Shown: piece by piece, positions 23,261 to 32,759 of the stretch
How the letters are laid out: each line of letters starts with the position of its first letter
Position numbering within the stretch: position 1 is the stretch's first letter
NCBI RefSeq assembly: GCF_014644455.1
Contig: NZ_BMKS01000003.1
Location: 213,930-277,929, forward strand
Reading direction: 5' to 3'
DNA length: 64,000 nucleotides
Origin: Caldovatus sediminis
GTDB taxonomy: Bacteria; Pseudomonadota; Alphaproteobacteria; Acetobacterales; Acetobacteraceae
Position numbers and translations under genes: made by a program
Notes under the pieces: generated by a model
Told to the model about the DNA's origin: nothing
Seen by the model: the letters and a program-made list of their open reading frames with translations, nothing else
Database searches by the model: none

Positions 23261-24064
23261 ATGCTGCTGGCGGTTGATGCGGGCAACACCAACGTCGTCT
23301 TCGCGGTGCATGACGGGCGGGACTGGCGCGGCCGCTGGCGCGTCGCCACGCGGGCCGACCGGACCAGCGACGAGTACGCCGTCTGGCTTCTCGCCCTGCT
23401 GCAGCATTCCGGGCTGAAGCCCGCCGACATCCGGCGCTGCGTGATCGGCACCGTGGTCCCGGCCGCGCTCTACAACCTCCGCCGGCTGGCCCGCGAATGG
23501 TTCCAGTGCGAGCCCCTGGTGGCGCGCGCCCATCTGGACTGGGGCTTCGCCATCAAGGTCCTCAACCCCGAGGAGGTCGGCGCCGACCGCCTGCTCAACG
23601 CGCTCGCCTCCCACCACCGCTACCGCGGCCCCCTGATCGTCATCGATTTCGGCACCGCCACCACCTTCGACGTGGTGGACGAGGACGGCAGCTACCTCGG
23701 CGGCGCCATCGCCCCCGGCATCAACCTCTCGATCGAGGCGCTGCACCAGGCGGCGGCGCGGCTGCCGCGGATCGGCATCGGCCGGCCCCAGGCGGCGATC
23801 GGGCGCGCCACGGTCCCGGCCATGCAGAGCGGCATCTACTGGGGCTATGTCGGGCTGATCGAGGGGCTCGTCTCGCGCATCCGCGCCGAGTTCGGCCGGC
23901 CGATGAAGGTGATCGCGACCGGCGGGCTGGCCCCGCTCTTCGCCGAGGGCACGCTGGTGATCGAGCGGACCGATCCCGATATCACCCTCGAAGGGCTGCG
24001 GCTGTTGGCGGACCGCAACCCCACCCCCATCTTGCAGAGAACCGCGCATCGCGATCACGCGTAA
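23261..24064 (+). CDS. coaX: type III pantothenate kinase
   Basis: The 267-residue kinase performs the first step of coenzyme A synthesis, phosphorylating pantothenate. ASKHA-fold motifs are DAGNTN (6-11), [10 protein letters not shown] and [15 protein letters not shown] 23261 starts 4 bases after birA; an upstream in-frame extension would lie within birA and is rejected. CoaX enzymes differ from E. coli CoaA in not being feedback-inhibited by CoA and in needing a monovalent cation (family knowledge). Confidence 0.95.
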   Translation: MLLAVDAGNTNVVFAVHDGRDWRGRWRVATRADRTSDEYAVWLLALLQHSGLKPADIRRCVIGTVVPAALYNLRRLAREWFQCEPLVARAHLDWGFAIKVLNPEEVGADRLLNALASHHRYRGPLIVIDFGTATTFDVVDEDGSYLGGAIAPGINLSIEALHQAAARLPRIGIGRPQAAIGRATVPAMQSGIYWGYVGLIEGLVSRIRAEFGRPMKVIATGGLAPLFAEGTLVIERTDPDITLEGLRLLADRNPTPILQRTAHRDHA

Positions 24065-24075
24065 CCCCATCGGAC

Positions 24076-25737
24076 ATGGACGCACCTCCGCCCGGTTCAT
24101 CCTCCGGCGACCTGGCCTTCATCCCCCTCGGCGGGACCGGCGAGATCGGCCTCAACCTCAACGTCTACCGCTGCGACGGCCGGCTGCTCGCCGTGGACTG
24201 CGGCATCGGCTTCGGCGGACCGGAGAACCCGGAGGTCGAGGTGATGGTGCCGGACGCGACCTGGCTGGCCGAGCGGCGCGACCGCCTGCTCGGCCTGGTC
24301 GTGACCCATGCGCACGAGGACCATGTCGGCGCCGTGGCCCATCTGTGGCCGATGCTGCGCTGCCCCGTCTTCGCCGGCCCTTTCACCTTGGCGGTGCTGC
24401 GCCGGAAGCTGGCCGAGGTCGGGCTGTCCGGACAGGTGCCGCTGACCACCCTGCCGCTCGGCGGCACGCTCTCCCTTCCGCCCTTCGAGATGGAGTTCGT
24501 CCGGGTCGCCCATTCCACCCCGGAGGCGCAGGCTCTCGCGCTGCACACCCGCTATGGGACGGTGCTGCACACCGGCGACTGGAAGCTGGATCCCGACCCG
24601 CTGGTCGGGCCGCCGACCGACGAGGCCGCCTTCGCCCGCCTCGGCGCGCGCGGCGTCCTCGCGATGGTCTGCGATTCGACCAACGCGATGGTCGAGGGCC
24701 ATTCCGGCAGCGAGGCCGAGGTGCGACGCAACCTCGCCGCCATCATCCGCGGCCTGAAGGGCCGGGTCGCCGTCACCTGCTTCGCCACCAACGTCGCCCG
24801 CATGGAGAGCGTGGCGCTGGCGGCCCAGGCTGCGGGGCGACAGGTCGCCCTGTTCGGCCGCTCCCTGCGCAACGTCGAGGCCGCGGCGCGGGAATGCGGC
24901 TACCTGCGCGGCATCCCGCCCTTCGTGCCGGAGGAGGAGGCGGGCTACCTGCCCGACGATTCCCTACTTCTGCTCTGCACCGGCAGCCAGGGCGAGCCGC
25001 GCTCGGCGCTCGCCCGGATCGCCGCCGACAGCCACCCCCACATCGCGCTGGGCGAGGGGGACACGGTGATCTTCTCGTCGCGCATGATCCCGGGCAACGA
25101 GCGGGCGATCCTGCGGGTCCAGGACGAGCTGGCGCGCCGCGGCTGCCGGGTGATGACGGCGGACGACCACATGGTCCATGTCTCCGGCCATCCGGCGCGG
25201 GACGAGCTGAAGCGGCTCTACGCCCTGGTGAAGCCGCGCTACGCGGTCCCGGTGCACGGGGAGTGGCGCCACCTTTCCGAGCACGCGGCCCTTGCCCGCG
25301 ACTGCGGCGCCACCCCCTTCCTGGTCGAGGACGGGGACGTGCTGCGCCTCGCCCCCGGCCGGCCGGAGGTGGTGGAGGGCGTGCCGACCGGCCGCTTTGC
25401 CCTCGACGGCGAACGGCTCCTGCCGCTCGCCGGCGGCGTGCTGGCCGCGCGCAAGCGCATGCTGTTCAACGGCGTGGTGATGGCCTCGCTCGCGGTGGAC
25501 GGGGCCGGTCGGGTGGTCGGCACGCCGCTGGTGTCGGCGCCGGGCCTGTTCGAATCCGGCGACGACGAGCCGGCGCGGATCGCGGCCGACCTGGCACGCG
25601 CGGTCGGCGAGCTGCCCGGACCGCTGCGGCGCGAGGACGACGCCCTGCGCGAGGCGGCGCGGAGCGCGCTGCGCAAGGCCGTGGGCCGGCGCCTGCGCAA
25701 GCGCCCGAGCGTCGAGGTGCATCTGCTCCGGGTCTGA
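24076..25737 (+). CDS. rnj: ribonuclease J (beta-CASP metallo-hydrolase)
   Basis: The 553-residue RNA-processing enzyme has combined endonuclease and 5'-3' exonuclease activity in the family. The metallo-beta-lactamase motif THAHEDHVGA (HxHxDH, 78-83), HTGDWKLDPDP, the beta-CASP segment with VCDSTNAMVEGHSGSE, and VHVSGHPARDELKRLYALVKP are visible. The C-terminal 90 residues form the extra RNase J domain. ATG 24076 gives the usual IPLGGTGEIGLNLNVY N-terminus. It sits between coaX and a DUF1467 gene, a layout common in alphaproteobacteria. Confidence 0.96.
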   Translation: MDAPPPGSSSGDLAFIPLGGTGEIGLNLNVYRCDGRLLAVDCGIGFGGPENPEVEVMVPDATWLAERRDRLLGLVVTHAHEDHVGAVAHLWPMLRCPVFAGPFTLAVLRRKLAEVGLSGQVPLTTLPLGGTLSLPPFEMEFVRVAHSTPEAQALALHTRYGTVLHTGDWKLDPDPLVGPPTDEAAFARLGARGVLAMVCDSTNAMVEGHSGSEAEVRRNLAAIIRGLKGRVAVTCFATNVARMESVALAAQAAGRQVALFGRSLRNVEAAARECGYLRGIPPFVPEEEAGYLPDDSLLLLCTGSQGEPRSALARIAADSHPHIALGEGDTVIFSSRMIPGNERAILRVQDELARRGCRVMTADDHMVHVSGHPARDELKRLYALVKPRYAVPVHGEWRHLSEHAALARDCGATPFLVEDGDVLRLAPGRPEVVEGVPTGRFALDGERLLPLAGGVLAARKRMLFNGVVMASLAVDGAGRVVGTPLVSAPGLFESGDDEPARIAADLARAVGELPGPLRREDDALREAARSALRKAVGRRLRKRPSVEVHLLRV

Positions 25738-25819
25738 GCCCGTGGAGGCGGCCGCACCGGCGCGTGCGTCCCGGGAAACCCGGGGCCGCTCCGCCTTGGC
25801 GGGAGAGGAGGAGGACTTC

Positions 25820-26083
25820 GTGACCTGGTTCACCGGGATCGTCGTCTATCTGCTGATCTGGTGGACCGCGCTGTTCGCCGTTCTGCCCTTCGGCACGCGC
25901 CCGGAGCCGGACGGCGATCCCGAGGCGGGCGGCTGGCGCGGCGCGCCGCGGCAGCCGCATCTCGGGCGCAAGCTGGTGGCGACGACGGTCGTCTCGGCGG
26001 CGATCTGGCTTGCGGTCTACGGGTTGGTCGAGAGCGACTGGATCAGCTTCCGCAGCGGCTGGCTCGCTCTGCCTGAAAACTAG
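25820..26083 (+). CDS. DUF1467 family membrane protein
   Basis: The 87-residue protein has two predicted transmembrane helices (VTWFTGIVVYLLIWWTALFAVLPFG and LVATTVVSAAIWLAVYGLV), joined by a short polar loop with GWRGAPRQPHLGRKL. This matches the DUF1467 family often placed between rnj and proS in alphaproteobacteria; its function is unknown. Start GTG 25820 is chosen because a strong GGAGGAGGA site lies 5-13 bases upstream. A GTG at 25742 would add 26 residues unlike the family. Confidence 0.85.
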   Translation: MTWFTGIVVYLLIWWTALFAVLPFGTRPEPDGDPEAGGWRGAPRQPHLGRKLVATTVVSAAIWLAVYGLVESDWISFRSGWLALPEN

Positions 26084-26215
26084 GCCGAAATTAGCAATCC
26101 GGGCAGATCTCGCCGCGAATCTGGGCAAGCTCTGTCCCGGACGCTACTTTTCTGCCCCTTGCGGGCATCCGTCGGGCTTGAGACGCGTCCCCAGACGGCG
26201 CCATCATCACCAACG

Positions 26216-26235
26216 GGAAGGGCGGTGGCCCTTCC
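26216..26235 (+). terminator. first hairpin after DUF1467 gene
   Basis: The stem GGAAGGGC/GCCCTTCC (8 bp) has loop GGTG. No T-run follows. It may pair with the stronger hairpin 33 bases downstream to form a double terminator. Confidence 0.4.
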
Positions 26236-26267
26236 TGCCGTGTGACTGGCGTTTCCTCCCTAAACTC

Positions 26268-26299
26268 GGGCCGTTTCCCCGGGAAACGGCCCATTTTTT
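26268..26299 (+). terminator. strong Rho-independent terminator closing the nuo-rnj block
   Basis: A perfect 12-bp stem GGGCCGTTTCCC/GGGAAACGGCCC separated by one base (effectively a small tetraloop) is followed by ATTTTTTA. This is the best intrinsic terminator in the window. It separates the nuo-birA-coaX-rnj-DUF1467 transcript from proS. On the minus strand it would not have an equally good T-run. Confidence 0.9.
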
Positions 26300-26515
26300 A
26301 TTAACGGGCCGGCTTGCCGACGCCAAGCGGTTTTTTCGGGAAGGGATGCGATTCTTGCCGGGAATTGCGCCGGTTCGCCGCCTTAGGCAAAGGAATTGCT
26401 GCAACGCAGCATGCGGAGGCCGACCGGCCGCCCGCGGCGACGGCCTGCGCTCTAGCCCTGTCGCGCCGCTGCCCCTACCTTCGCGCGCCTTTTCGTTCCT
26501 GAGGATCCCGCCGCC

Positions 26516-27829
26516 GTGCGCCTCTCCCGCGCCTTCCTGCCGACGCTGAAAGAGACCCCCGCCGAGGCCCAGATCGCCTCGCACCGCCTGATGCTGCGCG
26601 CCGGCCTGGTCCGCCAGACCAGCGCCGGCATCTACGCCTGGCTCCCCCTCGGCCTGCGCGCGTTGCGCCGCATCGAGCAGATCGTGCGCGAGGAGCAGGA
26701 CCGCGCCGGGGCGCAGGAGATGCTGATGCCCACCATCCAGCCGGCCGAGCTGTGGCGCGAGAGCGGGCGCTACGACGACTACGGCAAGGAGATGCTGCGT
26801 ATCCGCGACCGCCACGACCGCGAGATGCTCTACGGGCCGACCAACGAGGAGATGGTGACCGACATCTTCAAGGCCTACGCCAGGAGCTACCGCGACCTGC
26901 CGCGCATCCTCTACCACATCCAGTGGAAGTTCCGCGACGAGGTGCGGCCGCGCTTCGGGGTGATGCGCGGGCGCGAGTTCCTGATGAAGGACGCCTACTC
27001 CTTCGACCTCGACAAGGAAGGGGCGATCCGCAGCTACCGGGCGATGATGCTCGCCTACATGCGCACCTTCCAACGCATGGGCCTCAAGGCGGTGCCGATG
27101 GCGGCCGAGACCGGCCCGATCGGCGGCGACCTCAGCCACGAGTTCATCATCCTCGCCGAGACCGGGGAGAGCGCGGTCTTCTACGACGCCGGCTTCGAGA
27201 CGCTCGACTGGGAGCACTCGGACTACGACTACGACGATCCCGAGGACCTCGCCCGCTTCGCGGCGCTGCTCACCTCGATGTACGCGGCGACCGACGAGAA
27301 GCACGACCCCGCGGCGTGGGAGAAGGTGCCGACGGAGCGCCGGCGCGAGGGCAGGGGGATCGAGGTCGGCCACATCTTCTACTTCGGCACCAAGTACAGC
27401 GCCGCCATGGGCCTCGCCCTCGCCGGCCCGGACGGCAGGCCGGTCGCGCCGGAGATGGGCAGCTACGGCATCGGCGTCTCGCGCCTGGTCGGCGCGATCA
27501 TCGAGGCCAACCACGACGAGGCCGGGATCAAGTGGCCCGATCCGGTCGCGCCCTGGCCGGCGGCGATCCTCAACCTCAAGCGCGGCGACGCCGCCTGCGA
27601 CGCGCTGTGCGAGCGGCTCTACGCCGCGCTCGGCGGCGAGGCGGTGTACGACGACCGCGACGAGCGCGCCGGCGTGAAGTTCGCCGACGCCGACCTGATG
27701 GGCTTCCCCTGGCAGGCGATCGTCGGCCCGCGCGGCGCGGCCAGCGGCCGCGTCGAGCTGAAGCGGCGCGCCACCGGCGAGCGGCAGGAGGTCTCGCTCG
27801 AGGACGCGGTGGCGAAGATCCGCGGCTAG
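26516..27829 (+). CDS. proS: prolyl-tRNA synthetase (short, alphaproteobacterial type)
   Basis: The 437-residue class II synthetase charges tRNA-Pro. Motif-2-like [24 protein letters not shown], motif 3 [14 protein letters not shown] and the C-terminal anticodon-binding domain are present. The long editing insertion of E. coli-type ProRS (about 570 residues) is missing. Short forms of this kind are the norm in alphaproteobacteria, and mischarged Ala-tRNA-Pro is then cleared by free-standing editing proteins (family knowledge). The start is a GTG at 26516. lolC begins one base after the stop. Confidence 0.97.
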   Translation: MRLSRAFLPTLKETPAEAQIASHRLMLRAGLVRQTSAGIYAWLPLGLRALRRIEQIVREEQDRAGAQEMLMPTIQPAELWRESGRYDDYGKEMLRIRDRHDREMLYGPTNEEMVTDIFKAYARSYRDLPRILYHIQWKFRDEVRPRFGVMRGREFLMKDAYSFDLDKEGAIRSYRAMMLAYMRTFQRMGLKAVPMAAETGPIGGDLSHEFIILAETGESAVFYDAGFETLDWEHSDYDYDDPEDLARFAALLTSMYAATDEKHDPAAWEKVPTERRREGRGIEVGHIFYFGTKYSAAMGLALAGPDGRPVAPEMGSYGIGVSRLVGAIIEANHDEAGIKWPDPVAPWPAAILNLKRGDAACDALCERLYAALGGEAVYDDRDERAGVKFADADLMGFPWQAIVGPRGAASGRVELKRRATGERQEVSLEDAVAKIRG

Positions 27830-27830
27830 G

Positions 27831-29123
27831 ATGCGCCAGGACCGCGCCCCCCGCGCCTCCCGCCCGGCGATGTTCGGCCCCTTCGAGCGCAGCGTCGCCG
27901 CGCGCTACCTGAGCGCGCGCACGGGCGAGCGCTTCGTCTCCTTCAACGCCTGGTTCAGCCTGATCGGCATCGCCCTCGGCGTCGCCACGCTCATCATCGT
28001 CATGAGCGTGATGAACGGCTTCCGCCAGGAGCTGCTCGGCCGCATCCTCGGCCTCAACGGGCACCTCGGCGTGTTCGCCGCGGAGGGGGCGATGCGCGAC
28101 TTCGACGCGGTGGCCGGCCGCATCCGCGGCGTCCCCGGCGTCGTCGCGGCGAATCCGGTGGTCGAGGGACAGGCGCTCGTGACCTCGGAGTTCGGCGGCG
28201 CCGCGGGCGGCCTCGCCCGCGGCATCCGCCCCGACGACCTGCGCGCGAAGCGGATCATCGCCGACAACATCCGCGCCGGCGACCTCGGCGCCTTCCGCGG
28301 CGAGGACGCGATCGTCATCGGCACCGGCCTGGCGCAGCGCATGCGCGTGATGGTGGGCGACCGCATCACCCTGGTCTCGCCCCAGGGCCGGACGACCGTG
28401 ATGGGCACCGTGCCGCGCGTGCGCTCCTACGAGGTGGTGGCGCTGTTCAACACCGGGATGCACGAGTACGACTCGAGCTTCGTCTACCTCCCGCTCGAGG
28501 CGGCGCAGCTCTTCTTCCAGGTCCCCGGCGCCGCGACGCAGATCGAGGTCTTCGTCCAGGATCCCGATCGCGTGCGCGAGGTGCAGCGCGCCATCCTGCG
28601 CGCCCTCGCCGACGGGCCGCGGGTGCGCGTCGTCTCCTGGCAGGAGGCGAACAACGCCTTCTTCCAGGCGGTGCAGGTCGAGCGGAACGTGATGTTCATC
28701 ATCCTCTCGCTCATCATCCTGGTCGCCGCCTTCAACATCGTCACCACCCAGGTGATGCTGGTGAAGGACAAGCGGAAGGACATCGCCGTGCTGCGCACCG
28801 TCGGCGCCACCCAGGGCGCGGTGATGCGCGTCTTCCTCATGACCGGGGCGGCGATCGGCGTGATCGGGACGGTGGCGGGGGTCGCGCTCGGCCTGGTGTT
28901 CTGCGCCTACATCGAGAACATCCGCCAGTTCCTGCAATGGGTCCTGGGGACGGTGATCTTCGATCCCACGGTCTACTTCCTCTCCCGCCTGCCCGCGATC
29001 ACCGATCCCGGCGAGGTGGCGCAGGTCACCGCCATGAGCCTGACGCTCAGCCTGCTCGCCTCGGTCTATCCCGCCTGGCGGGCGGCGCGGCTCGATCCGG
29101 TCGAGGCGCTGCGCAGTGAGTGA
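27831..29123 (+). CDS. lolC: lipoprotein-releasing ABC transporter permease LolC/E
   Basis: The 430-residue inner-membrane permease, with LolD, extracts lipoproteins from the inner membrane and passes them to LolA. It has one N-terminal helix ([24 protein letters not shown]), a large periplasmic domain (about 60-280) and three C-terminal helices with [16 protein letters not shown] and the terminal [15 protein letters not shown]. The first 13 residues are basic and unconserved. An alternative ATG at 27870 gives the usual [14 protein letters not shown] start, but has no better ribosome site. Confidence 0.94.
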   Translation: MRQDRAPRASRPAMFGPFERSVAARYLSARTGERFVSFNAWFSLIGIALGVATLIIVMSVMNGFRQELLGRILGLNGHLGVFAAEGAMRDFDAVAGRIRGVPGVVAANPVVEGQALVTSEFGGAAGGLARGIRPDDLRAKRIIADNIRAGDLGAFRGEDAIVIGTGLAQRMRVMVGDRITLVSPQGRTTVMGTVPRVRSYEVVALFNTGMHEYDSSFVYLPLEAAQLFFQVPGAATQIEVFVQDPDRVREVQRAILRALADGPRVRVVSWQEANNAFFQAVQVERNVMFIILSLIILVAAFNIVTTQVMLVKDKRKDIAVLRTVGATQGAVMRVFLMTGAAIGVIGTVAGVALGLVFCAYIENIRQFLQWVLGTVIFDPTVYFLSRLPAITDPGEVAQVTAMSLTLSLLASVYPAWRAARLDPVEALRSE

Positions 29124-29802
29124 CGCCGCCCCGCCGCTGCGCCTCGAGGCCGTCGAGCGCCGCTACCGCACCGAGGCGGGCGAGCTGCCGGTGCTGACGG
29201 GCGCCGACCTGGTCCTGCAGGCGGGCGAGATCGTCGCCCTCGTCGCCCCCTCGGGCACCGGGAAGTCCACGCTGCTCCACCTCGCCGGCCTGCTGGAGCG
29301 GCCCGATGGCGGGGAGGTCTTCGTCGAGGGCCAGGCGGCCGGCCGCCTGCCGGACGACGCCCGCACCGCGATCCGCCGCTCCACCATCGGCTTCGTCTAC
29401 CAGTTCCACCACCTGCTGCCGGAGTTCACGGCGGAGGAGAACGTCGTCCTCCCGCAGCTCGCCGCCGGCGCCTCCCGCGCCGCGGCGCGGGAGCGGGCGC
29501 GCGCCCTGCTGGAGGCCTTCGGCCTGCACGGGCGCGAGCACCACCGCCCCGGCCGGCTCTCCGGCGGCGAGCAGCAGCGCGTCGCCATCGCCCGCGCCCT
29601 GGCCAACGCGCCGCGCGTGCTGCTGGCCGACGAGCCGACCGGCAACCTCGACGTCGCCACCTCCGACCGCGTCTTCGCGGAGCTGCTCGACGCGGTGCGT
29701 CGCCACGGCGCCGCCGCCCTGGTCGCGACGCACAACCCGGACCTGGCGCGGCGGATGGACCGGATCGTGACGCTGCGCGAGGGGCGGGTGGTCCCGGCCT
29801 GA
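29116..29802 (+). CDS. lolD: lipoprotein-releasing system ATP-binding protein LolD
   Basis: The 228-residue ABC ATPase powers LolC. Walker A is APSGTGKS (44-51; Ala at the first Gly is common in LolD), the Q-loop is [16 protein letters not shown], the signature [15 protein letters not shown] and Walker [13 protein letters not shown]. Start GTG 29116 overlaps lolC by 8 bases. It closes the proS-lolC-lolD operon. Confidence 0.95.
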   Translation: MSDAAPPLRLEAVERRYRTEAGELPVLTGADLVLQAGEIVALVAPSGTGKSTLLHLAGLLERPDGGEVFVEGQAAGRLPDDARTAIRRSTIGFVYQFHHLLPEFTAEENVVLPQLAAGASRAAARERARALLEAFGLHGREHHRPGRLSGGEQQRVAIARALANAPRVLLADEPTGNLDVATSDRVFAELLDAVRRHGAAALVATHNPDLARRMDRIVTLREGRVVPA

Positions 29803-29921
29803 GCGCCGGCGCGGCCGCGGCCTCCGCCGCGTCCCTCCCCGGCGCGGGCCGGTGACAGCCGCCGCGGGCACGTGCCATCCTCGCTTCGCGTCGCGCCGCG
29901 TCGGAACGGGAGGGACCCCCC

Positions 29922-30866
29922 ATGCGCATCGTCGTCATCGGCGGCACCGGCTTCATCGGCCGGCGCCTGATCCCGCTCCTCGCCGCGCGCGGCGACAGCG
30001 TCACCTGCATGGACATCAACCCGGCCGCCGGCGCCGCCTTCGCGGTGCTCGGCGAGCGCGTGCGCGTTCTGCGCGGCGACGTCACCCAGTTCGACGAGGT
30101 GATGACGGTGGTGTCGGAGGCGAAGCCGGACCGCCTGATCAACCTCGCCTACCACATCGGCAGCGATCTCCCCCCGCGCGTGGCGACGAAGCTCAACGTT
30201 CTCGGCATGGACAATTGCTTCGAGGCGGCGCGCCTCTGCGGCGTGCCGCACACGATCTACGCCAGCTCGCTCGCGGTCAGCGGCCCGCAGCGCCACTTCG
30301 GCGAGCGCGCTGTCACCGAGGAGGACCGCTGCTATGGCGACAGCCAGTACGCCGTGAACAAGATCTTCAACGAGTTCCAGGCGCGCGACTACGCCGAGAA
30401 GTACGGCATGACCATCACCGGCATCCGCCCGGCCAACGTCACCGGGCCCGACAAGCTGTTCGGCTCGGTGGACCACGTCCACTGCATCACCGAGCCGGCG
30501 CGCGGCAACCCGGTCACCTTCCCCTACCGCGACGCGATGCGCATCCCGATCCACGTGGACGACATCGCCGAGGTCTTCGCCCGCGTCTCGGCCGTGGAGA
30601 AGCCGCGCCACCGGATCTACAACTCCGGCGGCACGACGATCAGCCTCGGCGAACTGGCCGAGATGGTCCGCGGCTTCCTGCCGGAGGCCCGCATCCAGTT
30701 CGAGCAGGACACCGGCGGGCGCGAGCGCTCGGGCAACTACCTGATCGACAATTCCCGCCTGGTCGAGGAGTTCGGCGTGCAGTACGCGCCGTTCCGCCGG
30801 CGCGTCCTGCAGATCATCAACGACGTGCGCGCCGAGCGCGGCGCCCCGCCGATCCGCGGCGACTGA
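29922..30866 (+). CDS. NAD-dependent epimerase/dehydratase (extended SDR)
   Basis: The 314-residue enzyme has a nucleotide-binding Rossmann motif GGTGFIG near the N-terminus, a DxN-type acidic residue after beta-2 and the catalytic YxxxK as YAVNK. It belongs to the UDP-sugar epimerase/dehydratase group, so it probably acts on a nucleotide sugar or a related ketone. The substrate cannot be told. A strong GGGAGGG site precedes the ATG. It is monocistronic on the plus strand and converges with the next gene after 13 bases. Confidence 0.85.
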   Translation: MRIVVIGGTGFIGRRLIPLLAARGDSVTCMDINPAAGAAFAVLGERVRVLRGDVTQFDEVMTVVSEAKPDRLINLAYHIGSDLPPRVATKLNVLGMDNCFEAARLCGVPHTIYASSLAVSGPQRHFGERAVTEEDRCYGDSQYAVNKIFNEFQARDYAEKYGMTITGIRPANVTGPDKLFGSVDHVHCITEPARGNPVTFPYRDAMRIPIHVDDIAEVFARVSAVEKPRHRIYNSGGTTISLGELAEMVRGFLPEARIQFEQDTGGRERSGNYLIDNSRLVEEFGVQYAPFRRRVLQIINDVRAERGAPPIRGD

Positions 30867-30879
30867 CCGGGCAGCGCGG

Positions 30880-31278
30880 CTACGCCTTCTCCTCGGCGCG
30901 CATCTCGGCGAACACCTGCTTCGCCACGATCAGCGCCTCGCGCACCGGGGGCAGGCCGATATAGCCCGAGAGGTGCAGCAGGGCCTCCGCCAGCTCCTCC
31001 TCCGTCCAGCCCTGCCGCCGCGCCATGCGCAGATGGAGGGCGAGCTCCGGCCAGGCCCCGGTCGCCGTGTCCGAGACGACGCAGATCAGGGCGCGGGTCT
31101 TCATGTCGAGCCCGGGCCGCGTCCACAGCATCCCGAACACCGCCTCGGCGGCGTATTCGGAGAATCCCTCCATGATCGGGTCGTCGTAGACCGAGCTGTT
31201 CATCCGCTCGACGAACGCGTCGCCCATGAGCTGGCGGCGGACCTCGCGGCCCATCCGGTAGAGCTCGCCCTTCGCCAT
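30880..31278 (-). CDS. carboxymuconolactone decarboxylase family protein
   Basis: The 132-residue all-helical protein resembles PcaC (4-carboxymuconolactone decarboxylase) in length and in the blocks MGREVRRQLMGDAFVERM, WTRPGLDMKTRALICVV, ELALHLRMARRQGWTEEELAEALLHLSGY and GLPPVREAL. Only a single Cys is present, so the AhpD-type CxxC peroxidase site is absent. PcaC would fit the protocatechuate dioxygenase genes at 54-55 kb, but they are far apart and the family includes many other activities. ATG 31278 follows AGGAGGAAG; an upstream in-frame start is rejected. Confidence 0.8.
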   Translation of the reverse strand: MAKGELYRMGREVRRQLMGDAFVERMNSSVYDDPIMEGFSEYAAEAVFGMLWTRPGLDMKTRALICVVSDTATGAWPELALHLRMARRQGWTEEELAEALLHLSGYIGLPPVREALIVAKQVFAEMRAEEKA

Positions 31279-31463
31279 CGGTCGCTTCCTCCTGTGTGCG
31301 GGCGGATCGAGCCTAACAGGGGCGAGGGGCACGGCAAGCGCCGGCGGCGGCAGATCGCCGCATGCGGCATGGATGCCCCGCGTCGGGACGATGGCCGGTC
31401 TGGCGCAGCTCCGGCCGATCCGCGCTAGGCTGGACAGGGTTTTCCGGGAAAGCGACTCGGCCC

Positions 31464-32726
31464 GTGCGCGACACGCCGAACCTCACCGACACCGGGACGC
31501 GCGGCGGCCCCGCCTCGCCGGCCGGCGCCAGCTTCGCGATCATCCTCTCGCTCAGCTTCTGCCACCTGCTGAACGACATGATGCAGTCGCTGGTGCCGGC
31601 GATCTATCCGATCCTGAAGGCCGCCTACGCGCTCGACTTCGCGCAGATCGGGCTGATCACCCTGGCCTTCCAGTTCACCGCCGCGATGCTGCAGCCGCTG
31701 GTTGGCATCGCCACTGACCGCCGGCCGATGCCCTATTCGCTGGCGGCCGGCATGGGCTCGACCCTGGTCGGCCTGCTGCTGCTGGCCGCGGCGGGATCCT
31801 ACCCCCTGATCCTGCTCGCCGCGGCGCTGATCGGCATCGGCTCGGCAGTGTTCCACCCGGAGGCGTCGCGCGTCGCGCGCCTGGCCTCGGGCGGCCGGTA
31901 CGGGCTGGCGCAGTCGCTGTTCCAGGTGGGCGGCAACACCGGCTCGGCGGTCGGCCCGCTGCTCGCGGCCTTCATCGTGGTGCCGGGCGGGCAGGCGAGC
32001 ATCATGTGGTTCTCAGCCGCCGCGCTGCTCGCCATGCTGGTGCTCGTCCGGGTCGGCGGCTGGTACGCGCGCAGCCGCCCGGCATCGCCGCGCCCGGCCG
32101 CCCGGGCGGGCAGCGATGCCGGCGCGGCGGTCGCAGCGGCGCCGCTGCCGGCCGGCAAGGTGGCGATGGCCTTCGCCATCCTGGTGGTGCTGCTGTTCTC
32201 CAAGAACGTCTACACCGCCAGCCTGACCTCCTACTTCACCCTCTACCTGATCGACCAGTTCGGCGTCTCGGTGCAGGTTGCCCAGCTGCACCTGTTCGTC
32301 TTCCTCGCCGCCCTGGTCGCCGGCACGCTGGCCGGGGGTGCGGTGGGCGACCGGGTGGGGCGCATCCCGGTGATCTGGTTCTCGATCCTCGGGCCGCTGC
32401 CCTTCACCCTGCTGCTGCCGCATGTCGGCCTGGTCTGGACCGGCGTGCTGTCGGTGCTGGTCGGCTTCATGATGGCCTCCGCCTTCTCGGCCATCCTGGT
32501 CTATGCGATGGAGCTGCTGCCCGGCCGAGTCGGGCTGGTGGCGGGGATGTTTTTCGGCTTCTCCTTCGGGCTCGGCGGCCTCGGCGCGGCCGCGCTCGGC
32601 CAGCTCGCGGACTGGACGAGCATCGCCGCGGTCTATCGGATCTGCGCCTTCCTGCCGCTGCTCGGGCTGCTCACCATCTTCCTGCCGCGGCAGGCGGCGG
32701 AGCGCCGCGCCGCGCCGCGCGCCTAG
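31464..32726 (+). CDS. MFS transporter, fosmidomycin-resistance (FsmR) type
   Basis: The 420-residue membrane protein has about 12 helices in two halves joined by a Pro/Ala-rich cytoplasmic loop (about residues 198-230). The N-terminal signature SLSFCHLLNDMMQSLVPAIYP and TDRRPMPYSLAAGMGSTLVGL are typical of the FSR family of proton-driven exporters. In the second half GDRVGRIPVIW is the repeated loop motif. The start is GTG 31464. The substrate is unknown. It is divergent from the decarboxylase-like gene and convergent with the next gene. Confidence 0.9.
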   Translation: MRDTPNLTDTGTRGGPASPAGASFAIILSLSFCHLLNDMMQSLVPAIYPILKAAYALDFAQIGLITLAFQFTAAMLQPLVGIATDRRPMPYSLAAGMGSTLVGLLLLAAAGSYPLILLAAALIGIGSAVFHPEASRVARLASGGRYGLAQSLFQVGGNTGSAVGPLLAAFIVVPGGQASIMWFSAAALLAMLVLVRVGGWYARSRPASPRPAARAGSDAGAAVAAAPLPAGKVAMAFAILVVLLFSKNVYTASLTSYFTLYLIDQFGVSVQVAQLHLFVFLAALVAGTLAGGAVGDRVGRIPVIWFSILGPLPFTLLLPHVGLVWTGVLSVLVGFMMASAFSAILVYAMELLPGRVGLVAGMFFGFSFGLGGLGAAALGQLADWTSIAAVYRICAFLPLLGLLTIFLPRQAAERRAAPRA

Positions 32727-32746
32727 GACCGATCACGGACGGTCCT
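32725..32746. terminator. hairpin at a convergent gene junction
   Basis: The stem AGGACCG/CGGTCCT (7 bp) with an 8-base loop overlaps the MFS stop codon and lies 14 bases from the stop of the opposing gene. It lacks T-runs, so it is only a candidate bidirectional terminator. Confidence 0.35.
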
Positions 32747-32759
32747 GGCGGGAGCGGGG

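Larger units (their letters stand above)
26084..26515. other. rnj/DUF1467-proS intergenic region with two hairpins
   Basis: These 432 bases are less GC-rich than their surroundings. They hold two hairpins described separately, then about 215 bases that should include the proS promoter and leader. I did not find a convincing -35/-10 pair, a T-box or other known leader RNA. Confidence 0.5.

Noticed and set aside
29922-30866. Naming the epimerase galE or a specific sugar epimerase
   Set aside because: Only general extended-SDR motifs are visible and the neighbours give no pathway.
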